A DNA stretch of 64,000 nt from RPQJ01 sp963726665 (GCA_963726665.1 CAVSDW010000012.1:186001-250000); one strand, 5' to 3'. Positions 27,171 through 38,416 are shown, counted from the stretch's first letter. Notes: generated by a model from the letters alone, not told the origin. Made by a program: numbers and translations.

Positions 27171-28741
27171 CCGCGCTCCACGACCGTGCGCGACTGCTCT
27201 CGCAGGTACATGGCCAGGTAGTAGAAGGACGCGATCGCCTTGCCCGTGGAACCCGATCCCTTCCAGCCGCCAAACGGCTGGTAGCCCGGCCACGCGCCCG
27301 TGGTCGCGCCCTGCGGGCGATTGGCATAGGTCACGCCCGCCTCGATGTGCTCCTGGAACCACGGAACCTCGTCCGCCGCGCCGTAGAAACCAGCGGTGAG
27401 GCCAAGGTCGGAATCGTTGGCCAGCGCCATCGCCTCCTCGCGATTGCGCACGCGGTGTACGGTGAGGATCGGCAGGAACATCTCGTGGCGCCACAGGCGA
27501 TGGGCGAGTGGCGCCTCCGCAAGCACGGGCTCGACGTAGTAGCCGCGCCCCAATGGCCCTTCGCGCAGCTGGCGTCCACCGGCCAGCAGCGTCGCGCCGC
27601 CCGAGCGCAGTTCGTCCACGTAGCGCGCGTAGTTCGCGTACGCAGCTGCGTTCACCACCGGGCCCAGCCAGTTCTCCCGGCGCAGCGGATCTCCGATGCG
27701 GATCGCGGCGACCGCCGCGCCGAGCCGCTCGACCAGTGCATCCGCGACGGTCGCCTCGACGTAGAGCCGCGAGGTGGCCGAACACTTCTGCCCGCCCATG
27801 CCATAGGCCGAGCGCACGAGTCCCTGCGCCGCATGATCGAGGTCGGCGCGGCTCGTGACGATGCACGGATTCTTGCCGCCCATCTCGGCGATGCAGGGAC
27901 GCGGATACGCACCTCCGGACATGCGGCCCACGATCTGCATGCCCACTCCCGCCGAGCCCGTGAAGGTCACCCCGGCGGTATGCGGATGCGCGACCAGCGC
28001 CTCCCCCACCTCGCGTCCGGACCCGGAGAGATAGTTGAACACGCCGGCGGGGAGACCCGCGTCGCGCACGCAGTCCGCCAGCAGGCGACCGGCCCACGGC
28101 GTGTCGCTCGCGCCCTTCACCACCACCGTGTTGCCGGTCACCAGCGCCGCGGCGACGGGCCCGCCCGCGAGCGCCAGCGGGAAGTTGAACGGCGCGACCA
28201 CGACCCACACACCGTACGGCCGCATCACGCTGCGGTTGCGCGACACCCAGCCCGTCAGCGGGTCGTTCGGAAGCTCGCGCTCGTAGCCCGCGTGGGCCTC
28301 GAAGTCGGCCGCATAGTGCGCAAAGAAATCCACGGTCTCCTGCGCCTCGCCCAGCGCCTCCATGCGGTTCTTGCCTACCTCGAGCGACAGCGCTGCCGCG
28401 ATCTCGTAGACGCGCTCCTGCATGATCTCCCCGACTCGCCGTACCAGCCGCACGCGCTCCGCGGTCGATTTGGCGCGCCAGGCGGGAAACGCCGCACGGG
28501 CCGCCTGCATCGCGCGATCGACGTGGCTGCGGTCGGCGACGGTGAAGTGGCCGAGGTTCAGGTCGAGGTCGATCGGGCTCGGTCGCGGCACCGTCGCCGC
28601 GGTCGATACGTCGGCACCATCGATGTAGAGGCCATGGCTGGCGCCTAGACCCGATCGTACGGCCTGAAGCGCCGACTCGAAGCGCTCGTGCAGCGCCTCG
28701 GGGGAATCGAACATGGTCGCGTACGTCAGCTGGAAACTCAT
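27167..28741 (-). CDS. Aldehyde dehydrogenase, P5C-dehydrogenase-like
   Basis: This 524-residue NAD(P)-dependent aldehyde dehydrogenase has the nucleophile cysteine in GMGGQKCSATSRLYV, the general-base glutamate in IAEMGGKNP, and the cofactor motif VVVAPFNFPLALAGGP with TFTGSAGVG. The GGQKCSA form is that of L-glutamate-gamma-semialdehyde (1-pyrroline-5-carboxylate) dehydrogenases. A five-carbon semialdehyde such as glutamate or glutarate semialdehyde is therefore more likely than a simple aldehyde. It lies 12 bases after the first aminotransferase gene and overlaps CoA-transferase A by 4 bases. Confidence 0.88.
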   Translation of the reverse strand: MSFQLTYATMFDSPEALHERFESALQAVRSGLGASHGLYIDGADVSTAATVPRPSPIDLDLNLGHFTVADRSHVDRAMQAARAAFPAWRAKSTAERVRLVRRVGEIMQERVYEIAAALSLEVGKNRMEALGEAQETVDFFAHYAADFEAHAGYERELPNDPLTGWVSRNRSVMRPYGVWVVVAPFNFPLALAGGPVAAALVTGNTVVVKGASDTPWAGRLLADCVRDAGLPAGVFNYLSGSGREVGEALVAHPHTAGVTFTGSAGVGMQIVGRMSGGAYPRPCIAEMGGKNPCIVTSRADLDHAAQGLVRSAYGMGGQKCSATSRLYVEATVADALVERLGAAVAAIRIGDPLRRENWLGPVVNAAAYANYARYVDELRSGGATLLAGGRQLREGPLGRGYYVEPVLAEAPLAHRLWRHEMFLPILTVHRVRNREEAMALANDSDLGLTAGFYGAADEVPWFQEHIEAGVTYANRPQGATTGAWPGYQPFGGWKGSGSTGKAIASFYYLAMYLREQSRTVVERG

Positions 28742-28753
28742 GGGACGTCACCG

Positions 28754-30070
28754 TCAACTGAAGGGAAAGAACCGTGTGAGCAGCCGGTCGAGCAGGCGAA
28801 GCGCGTCGGCCAGTTCGCGCTCCTCGATCACCAGCGGCGGTGCAAGCAGGATGAGGTTGCCCCGGGTGGCGAAGGAGACGCCCTGCTCCATGGCCGCGGC
28901 GGCGAGTTCGCCGAGTTCACGCGTTCCCTGGGGCCATGGCGCCAGCGGTTCGCGGGTGACGCGATCGCGCACGAGTTCGACGACCGCAAACAGGCCATGC
29001 CCACCGCGTACGTCGCCGATCACCGGCTGTCGGACGCTCATGCGCTCGAGTTCCTGCTTCATCTGCACGCCGAGGCGTCGCGAGCGCTCGATCAGCCCCT
29101 CCTCTGCGTAGGCCTCGAGCGCTGCGACACCCGCCGCGCAGGACAGCGGGTGGCCGCAATAGGTGAGGCCGGTGAAGAGCATTTCGTTCTCGACCGCGGC
29201 TGCGATGGCGCCCGACAACACCACGGCACCGAGCGGCAGTGCCGCCCCGGTCAGGCCCTTGGCCAGCGTCATCATGTCGGGGCGCCCGGCCTCACCATGG
29301 CGCTGCCATGCAAACCACTCGCCGCAGCGGCCGAAAGCGCTCATGACCTCGTCCGCAATCAGCGGCACGCCGGCTGTGCGTGTCACCTCGCGCAGCTCCG
29401 GCCAGAAGTTGTCGGGCGCGACGATGCCGTTGGAGCCCGCGTTCGGCTCCATGAGCACAGCCGCGACGCGATCCGCGCCGAAGTGTCCGATGCGCTCCGC
29501 GACGGCGGCGGCCGCCCGCGAACCACAATCGGCCGCGTCGCGGCTGCCGAACGGGCAGCGATAGGCATACGGCGGGTCGACGTGACTCACTCCGAATGCA
29601 TCGGGATCCACCTGCACCCGGGTCCGCGAGTCGCCGGACAGCGCCATCGCGAGGTGAGTGGAGCCGTGGTACGAACGGTCGCGCGCGATGACCACGCCGC
29701 GTGGCTTGCGGGTGGCCTGCCGCACGATCTTCACCGCGTGTTCGTTGGCGTCCGCGCCGCCGAGCGTGAAGAACACGCGGCCGCCATTGAAACCGGATAT
29801 CTCGAGCAGGCGCAGGGCCAGCTCCGCGCGCGGTGCAGCGCCCCAGGAATTGGTGACGAAGCAGAGCTTTTCGGCCTGGGCACGGATGGCAGCCACGAGC
29901 CTCGGATGCTGGTGACCGAGATTGCTGCACTCCGCGAGGCTGCTCATGTCGAGCACCTCGCGCCCGTCCTCGAGCAGCAGGCGCGCGCCTCTCCCGCCCA
30001 CGACCGTCGGGGCGTTCCATTGCGACTGGACGCACCAGCTGTGCAGGACTGTTTGCCGCTCGGCGCTCAC
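28754..30070 (-). CDS. Class III aminotransferase (omega-amino acid/taurine-pyruvate type)
   Basis: This 438-residue PLP enzyme is the first gene of the operon. The GTG at 30070 follows GGGGGAA; the longer frame to 30355 is arginine-rich and not conserved in look. Signatures are LHSWCVQSQWNAPTVVGGRG, FTLGGADANEHAVKIVR, LIADEVMSAFGRCGEWFA and the PLP lysine in TLAKGLTGAALPLGA. The start LHSW and the aromatic-rich N-terminus fit the omega-amino acid:pyruvate and taurine:pyruvate transaminase branch. It is only distantly similar to the GabT-like enzyme in the same operon, so two amino donors or two pathway steps are likely. Confidence 0.86.
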   Translation of the reverse strand: MSAERQTVLHSWCVQSQWNAPTVVGGRGARLLLEDGREVLDMSSLAECSNLGHQHPRLVAAIRAQAEKLCFVTNSWGAAPRAELALRLLEISGFNGGRVFFTLGGADANEHAVKIVRQATRKPRGVVIARDRSYHGSTHLAMALSGDSRTRVQVDPDAFGVSHVDPPYAYRCPFGSRDAADCGSRAAAAVAERIGHFGADRVAAVLMEPNAGSNGIVAPDNFWPELREVTRTAGVPLIADEVMSAFGRCGEWFAWQRHGEAGRPDMMTLAKGLTGAALPLGAVVLSGAIAAAVENEMLFTGLTYCGHPLSCAAGVAALEAYAEEGLIERSRRLGVQMKQELERMSVRQPVIGDVRGGHGLFAVVELVRDRVTREPLAPWPQGTRELGELAAAAMEQGVSFATRGNLILLAPPLVIEERELADALRLLDRLLTRFFPFS

Positions 30071-30279
30071 CGGTTCCCCCGTAAGTGGACTGCAACCGTG
30101 CGCTGCGAACGCCGCGTCACGGCCGGCCCGACCCGTAATCCTACCTCGCCGCCCCACCGCATAGGCAGCCTGGCCGACGCACCCCACCGGGGTGCCTTCG
30201 GGATCCGCTTGCGGCGGCGCTCCCACAGGACGATATTGGCACCCGGGCGGATCGCACACGCACGGTCGAGGGAAACAAG

Positions 30280-31587
30280 ATGTCGAGCCATAACCAGTGG
30301 GCGCAGGCGGCGCTTGTCGCAGCCGCCATTGCGGCGTCGCCGGGTGCCCTTGCACAGTCCGCGCCGAAGCAGGTCGTCAAGCCGCCGGTCTCGCAGGCCT
30401 GGATCGACGTCGCCACCTTCTCCGGATTCAGCATGGGCGGGGGCATGGGCCAGGGCATGATGAATGCCACGCTCGGCGCGCTGATGGGCGGCGGCAAGAA
30501 CGCCAAGGCGGAATTCGGCTACACGCAGACCGGCACGGCCGGACGCTGGATGGACGTGACCCTATACACCAGCCGCAACCCGAACCTGCAGCAGGCCCTG
30601 CAGAGCGTCCCGGAGGCGACCGGGCTCGCGCCGACGCTCAAGCTCCAGACGCCCGACCAGCCGAAGCCTGCGCCGAAGGTCGACGACGAGTCGCCGACGG
30701 AATACACGTCCGAGCCGCCGAAGGGCAAGCTCGTCATGTACTGGGGCTGCTCGGAGACGGTTCGACCGGGCCAGCCGAAGATCGTCAACCTCGAGACCGC
30801 GACCATCGCGGAACTCGGCAAGTTCTTCGAGTCGCGTCACGCGACGCAGCGCGGCACGCACGCGGCCGCCGGCCGCCCGATCTGGCCGAGCAAGGACGAC
30901 AAGCGCACGTTCCCTGCCGGCGCATCGATCGTCGGCCAGCATGCATACACCGGCGACGGCGTCCCCGAGAGCTTCAAGTTCTCGATCCCGTCGGCGCAGG
31001 ACATCATGCCGGAGCTGAAGATCAGGCAATCGGCGCAGGCCAGCTTCATTCAACTGGAGTGGAATGCCATCCCGACGGCCCGCGCCTATTTCCTCGGCAG
31101 CATGGGCGCGCTGCCGGGCGGCGAGAATGGCATGGTCATCTGGACTTCGAGCGAGCTGCCGGACAGCGGTTTCGGGCTGTTCGACTACCAGACCAATTCC
31201 GCGGTGGACAAGTGGCTCAAGGAAAAAGTGCTGCTGCCACCCTCGACCACGAAATGTGCGGTCCCGAAGGACGCTGCCGGCCAGGGCATGCTGCGCGCGA
31301 TCGCCTACGGTACGGACCTCAACATGGCCTATCCGCCTCGCCCCAGCGATCCGAAGATCGCCTGGGAACCGGAATGGAACGTGAAGCTGCGCGTGAAGTC
31401 GATGACGACGACCATGCTGGGGATGCCCGAAGGCGCCGGCATGCCGGGCGCCGAAGGCGCGGACGGTGAGGGCATGACCGACGCTCCGCCACCCGCCGAC
31501 GGCACGACGCCACCGCCCGAGAAGAAAAAGAAGAAGTCCTGGAACCCGCTCGACGTCCTCAAGGAGGTAGTGCCGGGCGGCGGATAG
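30280..31587 (+). CDS. Exported protein of unknown function with Gly/Met-rich and Lys-rich segments
   Basis: I do not recognise this 435-residue protein. It has a signal peptide ending near ALAQ (about 26). A glycine/methionine-rich stretch GGGMGQGMMNATLGALMGGG (about 54-73) could insert in a membrane as a glycine zipper. A large globular part follows, including MYWGCSETVRPGQPKIV and IQLEWNAIPTARAYFLGSMG, the latter like a fibronectin-type or lectin-like strand pair. The C-terminus is Pro-rich, then five lysines, then a short hydrophobic end. The ATG is preceded by GAGGGAA. It diverges from the catabolic operon across 209 bases and converges on the molybdopterin enzyme gene. Confidence 0.75.
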   Translation: MSSHNQWAQAALVAAAIAASPGALAQSAPKQVVKPPVSQAWIDVATFSGFSMGGGMGQGMMNATLGALMGGGKNAKAEFGYTQTGTAGRWMDVTLYTSRNPNLQQALQSVPEATGLAPTLKLQTPDQPKPAPKVDDESPTEYTSEPPKGKLVMYWGCSETVRPGQPKIVNLETATIAELGKFFESRHATQRGTHAAAGRPIWPSKDDKRTFPAGASIVGQHAYTGDGVPESFKFSIPSAQDIMPELKIRQSAQASFIQLEWNAIPTARAYFLGSMGALPGGENGMVIWTSSELPDSGFGLFDYQTNSAVDKWLKEKVLLPPSTTKCAVPKDAAGQGMLRAIAYGTDLNMAYPPRPSDPKIAWEPEWNVKLRVKSMTTTMLGMPEGAGMPGAEGADGEGMTDAPPPADGTTPPPEKKKKKSWNPLDVLKEVVPGGG

Positions 31588-31607
31588 CAGCGTTCGAGCG
31601 CAGGGTT

Positions 31608-31649
31608 GGGGACAAGAGTCGGGGACAGTCCCCTGCGGGGACAGTCCCC
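31608..31649. repeat. Tandem GGGGACAGTCCCC palindromes
   Basis: Two identical 13-base palindromes GGGGACAGTCCCC lie at 31621-31633 and 31637-31649, three bases apart, with a half-copy GGGGACA at 31608-31614. They fill the gap between two convergent genes. Each could form a short hairpin, and together a larger one. They may be a bidirectional transcription stop or a member of a dispersed palindromic repeat family. No T-run is present. Confidence 0.65.
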
Positions 31650-31662
31650 TCTGTCATCCCTG

Positions 31663-33891
31663 TCAGGCGAGCGCTGAAACCACGACGGGGCGCACGTCGA
31701 CCGGCGTGCCGTTCAGCACCGCCGTTCCCGACAGCGCGTCGATGCGCTGGTCATCGATCACGTCGTTGATGCTGACGCCAGGACTGCGCGAGGCGACGCC
31801 GAGGCGCGTTCCGGGTCGGTCGTGACCCCAGCCGTGCGGCAGGCACACGACGCCCGGCATGACGTCGAGGGTCACCTCTGCCGCGACCTCGACTGAACCC
31901 ACGCGGGAGCGCAGGGTCACCATCGCGCCCTCGACAATGCCGCGTCGCGCCGCGTCGTCCGGGTGGATCATGAGCGTGCAGCGCGGCTTGCCCTTCACGA
32001 GCCGCTGGCTGTTGTGCAGCCACGAGTTGTTACTGCGCACGTGCCTGCGACCGATCAGCACGAGGTCAGGCATCGGCTCCGCGAGTGATTGCGCGGCGCG
32101 CGGGAGGTCGCCGAGATACGGCGCGGGTGCGAGCCGGATGCGCCTGTCTGGCGTTGCGAGCCGCCGCAACAGGCAAGGCTCGAGCGGCCCCAGGTCGATG
32201 CCGTGAGGCGATGCGCGCAGCCGCGCGAGGCTCAATCCCTCCGGGCGGCGGTCCGGCGCCTCGAGCTGCCGGCGCATGGCGGTGAATCCCGGCAGGCGCG
32301 CCAGCAACCGGAGCGAGCCGCGATTTTCCTGCCCATAGCGCCCGGTGCGCATCATCCAGTCGATGACGCCGTCCGGCCCGAGGCGACGCGCGATCGCGCC
32401 GCGCGCCGAGGCGACGCTGCGCTCCACGCCCGCCCGCGTTCGCAGCCGCAACGCGAGCTCCGCCAGGATCTCGTGATCGTGCATCGAGCCCGGCGGCGGC
32501 GTGAAGAGCGCAGGCGCGTACTTTGCAACGTTGCGCACCGCGAAGCCCGAAAGCGCGACGTCGTAGTGCCCGTGCTCGAGAGGACTCGTGGGCGGAAGGA
32601 TCAGGTGCGCGTGCCGCGTCGTCTCGTTCAGGTAGAGATCCACCGAGACCATGAACTCGAGACCTTCGAGTGCTCGGTCCAGTTGACGACCGTTGGGGGT
32701 GGACAGCACCGGATTGCCGGCGACGGTGAAGAGCGCCCGAACCTGCCCCTTGCCGGGGGTGAGAATTTCGTCCGCCAGGGTCGCGACCGGCAGCTCGTTG
32801 CCGAATTCCGGGAGCCCGCGCACGCGCGAACGGAACCGGTCGTGGTGCCCCGGCGAACCGTAGGCGCTCGTCAGGTCCACCGCGGGCTCGGCGAACATCA
32901 TGCCGCCCTCCGCGTCCATGTGCCGCGTAACGAGGTTGAGGCAGTAGATGAGCCACATCGTCAGGCCGCCGTACTCCTGCGTACAGGCACCGACCCGACC
33001 GTAGACCAGCGCTCGAGGCTCGGCCACGATCTCGCGAGCGAGTGCGGCAATGCGCTCTGGCGCGATGCCGGTCCGCGCGGCGAGCTCGGCCACGTCGAAC
33101 GTGCCCATCGCCTCGCGGAGCGCCTCGATTCCGTCGAGGTTCGCGCCAAGATGCCCTGCGTCTGCAGCGCCCGTCGCGAATACTTCCTTGAGCAGCGCGA
33201 GCAGCAGGTAGACGTCCGTGCCAGGCCGGATCGGCAGGTAGTCGTCGGCGATCATCGCCGACTCGGTGCGCCGGGGGTCGATGACCACGAACCGGCCGCC
33301 CCGCGCGCGGAGTTCCTCGACGCGCCGCTCGAACCCCGGCGCGCCCATGATCGAGCCGCCCGAGGCCACCGGGTTGCCGCCGATGCAGACGAAAAGCCGC
33401 GTGCGATCCACGTCGGGCACCGGTATCAGGAACTGGTGCCCGAACATCATCTGCGACGCCATCATGTGCGGGAGCTGGTCCACGCTGGTCGCGGAGTAGA
33501 GATTGCGGGTGCGCACGGCACGGATGAAGTCGCCGATGCCGAGCATCGCGCCCAGGTTGTGAACGACGGGATTGCCGACGTAGATGGCCACCGCGTCGTT
33601 GCCGTGGCTCGCGCGTACCTCGCCGATGCGACGCTCGATCTCCTCGTACGCCTCCGTCCAGGAGATCTCCGACCAGCCGGCCCCGGTGCGCCTCATCGGC
33701 CGGCGCAGCCGGTCCGGATCCTCGTGGATGTCCTTGAGCGCGACCGCCTTCGGGCAGATGTGGCCGCGGCTCAGCACGTCGTCACGATCCGGCTTGATCG
33801 AGATCACCTGCCCGTCGCGGTGCTCGATGACGATGCCGCACATCGCCTCGCAGATCGAGCAGGTGCGGTGATGCAGCAGGTTTTCCGCCAT
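31663..33891 (-). CDS. Molybdopterin-dependent oxidoreductase with 4Fe-4S cluster
   Basis: This 742-residue protein of the DMSO-reductase/formate-dehydrogenase superfamily has an N-terminal 4Fe-4S motif in CSICEAMCGIVIE with a later CPK. Next come molybdopterin-binding domains (LFVCIGGNPVASGGS, RFVVIDPRRTESAMIADDYLPIRPGTD) and the C-terminal dinucleotide-binding domain (NSWLHNSQRL, VCLPHGWGH). At the place where formate dehydrogenases carry selenocysteine or cysteine, the sequence reads SATSVDQLPHM, with serine/threonine only, so formate is doubtful. No Tat signal is visible, so it is probably cytoplasmic. No separate electron-transfer subunit is adjacent. Confidence 0.87.
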   Translation of the reverse strand: MAENLLHHRTCSICEAMCGIVIEHRDGQVISIKPDRDDVLSRGHICPKAVALKDIHEDPDRLRRPMRRTGAGWSEISWTEAYEEIERRIGEVRASHGNDAVAIYVGNPVVHNLGAMLGIGDFIRAVRTRNLYSATSVDQLPHMMASQMMFGHQFLIPVPDVDRTRLFVCIGGNPVASGGSIMGAPGFERRVEELRARGGRFVVIDPRRTESAMIADDYLPIRPGTDVYLLLALLKEVFATGAADAGHLGANLDGIEALREAMGTFDVAELAARTGIAPERIAALAREIVAEPRALVYGRVGACTQEYGGLTMWLIYCLNLVTRHMDAEGGMMFAEPAVDLTSAYGSPGHHDRFRSRVRGLPEFGNELPVATLADEILTPGKGQVRALFTVAGNPVLSTPNGRQLDRALEGLEFMVSVDLYLNETTRHAHLILPPTSPLEHGHYDVALSGFAVRNVAKYAPALFTPPPGSMHDHEILAELALRLRTRAGVERSVASARGAIARRLGPDGVIDWMMRTGRYGQENRGSLRLLARLPGFTAMRRQLEAPDRRPEGLSLARLRASPHGIDLGPLEPCLLRRLATPDRRIRLAPAPYLGDLPRAAQSLAEPMPDLVLIGRRHVRSNNSWLHNSQRLVKGKPRCTLMIHPDDAARRGIVEGAMVTLRSRVGSVEVAAEVTLDVMPGVVCLPHGWGHDRPGTRLGVASRSPGVSINDVIDDQRIDALSGTAVLNGTPVDVRPVVVSALA

Positions 33892-33921
33892 CGCCGCTCT
33901 CCTGAAGCGTTGCGCCGCGGT

Positions 33922-35368
33922 TCAGTCCCTGCGCCGCCGGCGCGCGAGACCGAGGGCACCGAAGAGCAGCAGCAGCCCCGGCGCGATCGAGCCGCCGCCC
34001 GAGTTGTTCTTCTTCTGGCCGCAGGTCGTGTTGCCGGCCACCGTCGCGCCGGTCGCGCTGTAGCTGAAGAGCGTGCCCTGGTTGCACTTGCCGCCGGCCG
34101 CCGCGATGCCGACGAACGTCGCGGCGTCGAGTTGCAGCAGCGGTCCGTAGGGACCGGACCCGTCCTTTCCGTCGAAGCTGTAGAGCTTGGTGAAGTCCCG
34201 TACCGTCGCGCGCGATCGAATAGATCGTCCCGAAGTTGGTCGTCGCGCCGCTCGAGTCGGTGCCGCCGCCCGCCGTGACCCCGTACAGCCGCGAATCACT
34301 GCCCACGATGAGCGCCGCGATCGGGGTGGAGCCGTTCGGTGCTGTCGAAGTCGTGCAGCACCGTCAACAGCCTGTCGTCCGGGTCCGCAGTGCTCGGGTC
34401 CGGACTGTTCGGGTCCACGACGAACAGCGTGCCGACGCCGTTGGCACCGCCCGTGCTCGCGACGCCGTACAGGAAGCCGTCCCCGCCGTCCGTGAGCCCG
34501 GCGAGCGGAGCCGACGCCGTCGACGTTGACCGGCGGGCTGGCGGTCGAGAGGCTCGTGAACTCGTGCACGACCTCGAAGCCGGTGCCATCCATCTGGATG
34601 CGGAAGATGGTGCCGCGCCCGCTGACGCCGCCGACGCTCGCGGTGCCGTAGAGATAACCGTCCGGAGCCTGCACCAGCGAGCCGACCGGGCTCGAGCCGC
34701 CGACATTCTTGATGAGGCCTTCGTTCGCGAGGGAGGTGACCGGCCCGAACTCATGCAGCACCGAGAAGCCCGAGCCGTCGCGCGACAGTCGGAAGACCAC
34801 TCCCGTGCCGTTCGCGCCGCCCGCACGCGTGACGCCGTAGAGATACCCGTCACTGCCCTCGATCAGCGCAGACTCCGGGTATGCGCCGTCCAGGTTGATC
34901 GGATTGCCGTTGACGTTCGTCTCGGAATAGATCCCGAAGCGATGCAGGATCACGAACGCCGTCCCGTCGAGGGCCATGCGGTAGATGGTCCCGGTGGTAT
35001 TGGCCACCGACGTATCCCCGAGGCGTGTCGAACCATACAACAGGCCGTCGCTGCCCTTCAGCAGCCCCGCCTTCGGCGCATAGCCCTCGGTACGTGCTGA
35101 ACTGGTGCAGCGACGTCACGGACGAGCCGTTCACCGTCGAGCGGTAAACGAGCCCACCGGAAACGGCCGTCGCCGCGGAGGACGTGCCGTAGAGGCCGCC
35201 GTCGGCGCCCAGCACCAGGCCGCCATTCGGCACGGATCCGTTGAATGCAAAGACGGTCGAGACCGCGGGCGCCGCGTGGGCGACGGTAAAGACCAATCCT
35301 GCCACCAGGCATGCCGCGAGCGGCGCACGGACGTGGCGGAAACGGCGGAACGGCTGCACTGGGCGCAT
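33922..35368 (-). pseudogene. GloVer-repeat secreted protein with GlyGly-CTERM-like tail, frameshifted
   Basis: Across frames this is a protein of about 480 residues. A signal peptide (ACLVAGLVFTVAHAA) is followed by tandem repeats of the form LIEGSDGYLYGVTRAGG then GTGVVFRLSRDGSGF then LHEF. These match the Gloeo_Verruco (GloVer) tandem repeat, thought to fold as beta-propeller-like blades. The C-terminus SGGGSIAPGLLLLFGALGLA plus RRRRR looks like a GlyGly-CTERM sorting signal cut by rhombosortase. Four +1 changes occur, near 35089, 34515, 34337 and 34198 (coding strand minus). Sequence between them is intact. It lies 30 bases upstream of the molybdopterin gene on the same strand. Confidence 0.8.
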
Positions 35369-35530
35369 CGACGGTCATCGGCTTGTGTTCTCCAGGTCCC
35401 CGGCAGGCCTGCCGGACAGGGCAAGGTCGTGAATTGTGCCGGATTCCATCGGGAAGCGCATGGACGCGGCCCCGTGGTGGTCCAATGGCTAGAATGCGCC
35501 CCCTTCCCCGCATCGACAGGCGCCCGACCC

Positions 35531-37441
<1,911 letters not shown>

Positions 37442-38416
37442 TCAGGTGCGGACGACCACCTTGCCTCGTGCGCGCCGCGCCTGCAGCGATTCGAACGCGC
37501 GGGCGTAGTCCTCCATCGGGTGCGTCTCGCCGACCACCGGCGTGAGCTTGCCCGCCGCGAAGAGCGCCCAGAGATCCTGGACGTTGCGGAGCTGCTGATC
37601 CGGTTCCCGCTGGACGAAGCTGCCCCAGAACACCCCGACGATCGCGCAGCCCTTGAGCAGCGGCAGGTTCAGGGGGATGTTGGGAATATTGCCGCCGGCA
37701 AAGCCGATGACGAGGTACCGTCCGCCCCAGGCCATGCTGCGCAGCGCGGGCTCCGCGAGTTCGCCGCCGACCGGGTCGTAGACGACATCCACGCCGCGCC
37801 CCCCGGTGATTTCCTTGAGGCGCTGCCGCAGGTCCTCGGTCGTGTAGTTGACGAGGTGCTCGGCGCCGAGCGAACGGGCGAGCTCGAGCTTTTCATCGCT
37901 GCTGGCCGCGGCAATGACCGTGGCACCCATCTGACGGCCGAGCTCCACGGCAGTCGTGCCGACGCCGCCGGCGGCACCAAGCACCAGCAGCGTCTCGCCC
38001 GGCGCAAGCTGTGCCCGCTGCTTGAGCGCGTACATGCTCGTGAAATAGGTCACGCAGATTCCCGCGGCGGACTCGAACGAGAGGCCGGGCGGCGCCGGCA
38101 GGACCAGGGAGGCGCGTGCCGCGACCCGCTCCGCCATGGTGCGTCCGCAGGCGGCAACCACGCGGTCGCCGACACGAAGGTGCGAGACGCCCTCCCCGAC
38201 GGCGCTCACGACGCCGGACAGCTCGGTCCCGACCACGAACGGCAACGGGGGACGTTCCTGGTACAGGCCACGGATCATGAGCAGGTCCGGGAAGTTGAGC
38301 GCCGCGGCCCGCACGTCGATGATGACCTCGCCCGGTGCCGCGGCAGGCTCCGGCCAGTCCTCCACGAGCGCGAGGCCGTCGATTCCAGTCAGTTCCTTGC
38401 AGACCACTGCGCGCAT
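37442..38416 (-). CDS. NADPH:quinone oxidoreductase family protein (zinc-less MDR)
   Basis: This 324-residue medium-chain dehydrogenase/reductase has an N-terminal GroES-like domain (LPFVVGTELSGVVSAVGEGV) and the NADPH-binding motif LVLGAAGGVGTTAVELGRQMGATVIA near residue 145. The zinc ligands of alcohol dehydrogenases are missing, as in Qor (zeta-crystallin-like) enzymes. It would reduce quinones or enoyl compounds with NADPH in the cytoplasm. It converges tail to tail with the ABC-F gene with no gap. The next minus-strand gene begins 46 bases downstream of the dehydrogenase stop, so it may be the last gene of a minus-strand run from 40579. Confidence 0.85.
   Translation of the reverse strand: MRAVVCKELTGIDGLALVEDWPEPAAAPGEVIIDVRAAALNFPDLLMIRGLYQERPPLPFVVGTELSGVVSAVGEGVSHLRVGDRVVAACGRTMAERVAARASLVLPAPPGLSFESAAGICVTYFTSMYALKQRAQLAPGETLLVLGAAGGVGTTAVELGRQMGATVIAAASSDEKLELARSLGAEHLVNYTTEDLRQRLKEITGGRGVDVVYDPVGGELAEPALRSMAWGGRYLVIGFAGGNIPNIPLNLPLLKGCAIVGVFWGSFVQREPDQQLRNVQDLWALFAAGKLTPVVGETHPMEDYARAFESLQARRARGKVVVRT

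Noticed and set aside
26322..28757. 811-codon frame as a single protein
   Set aside because: Only the last 282 codons are the CoA-transferase; the rest is antisense-like sequence in the wrong frame of the aldehyde dehydrogenase gene.
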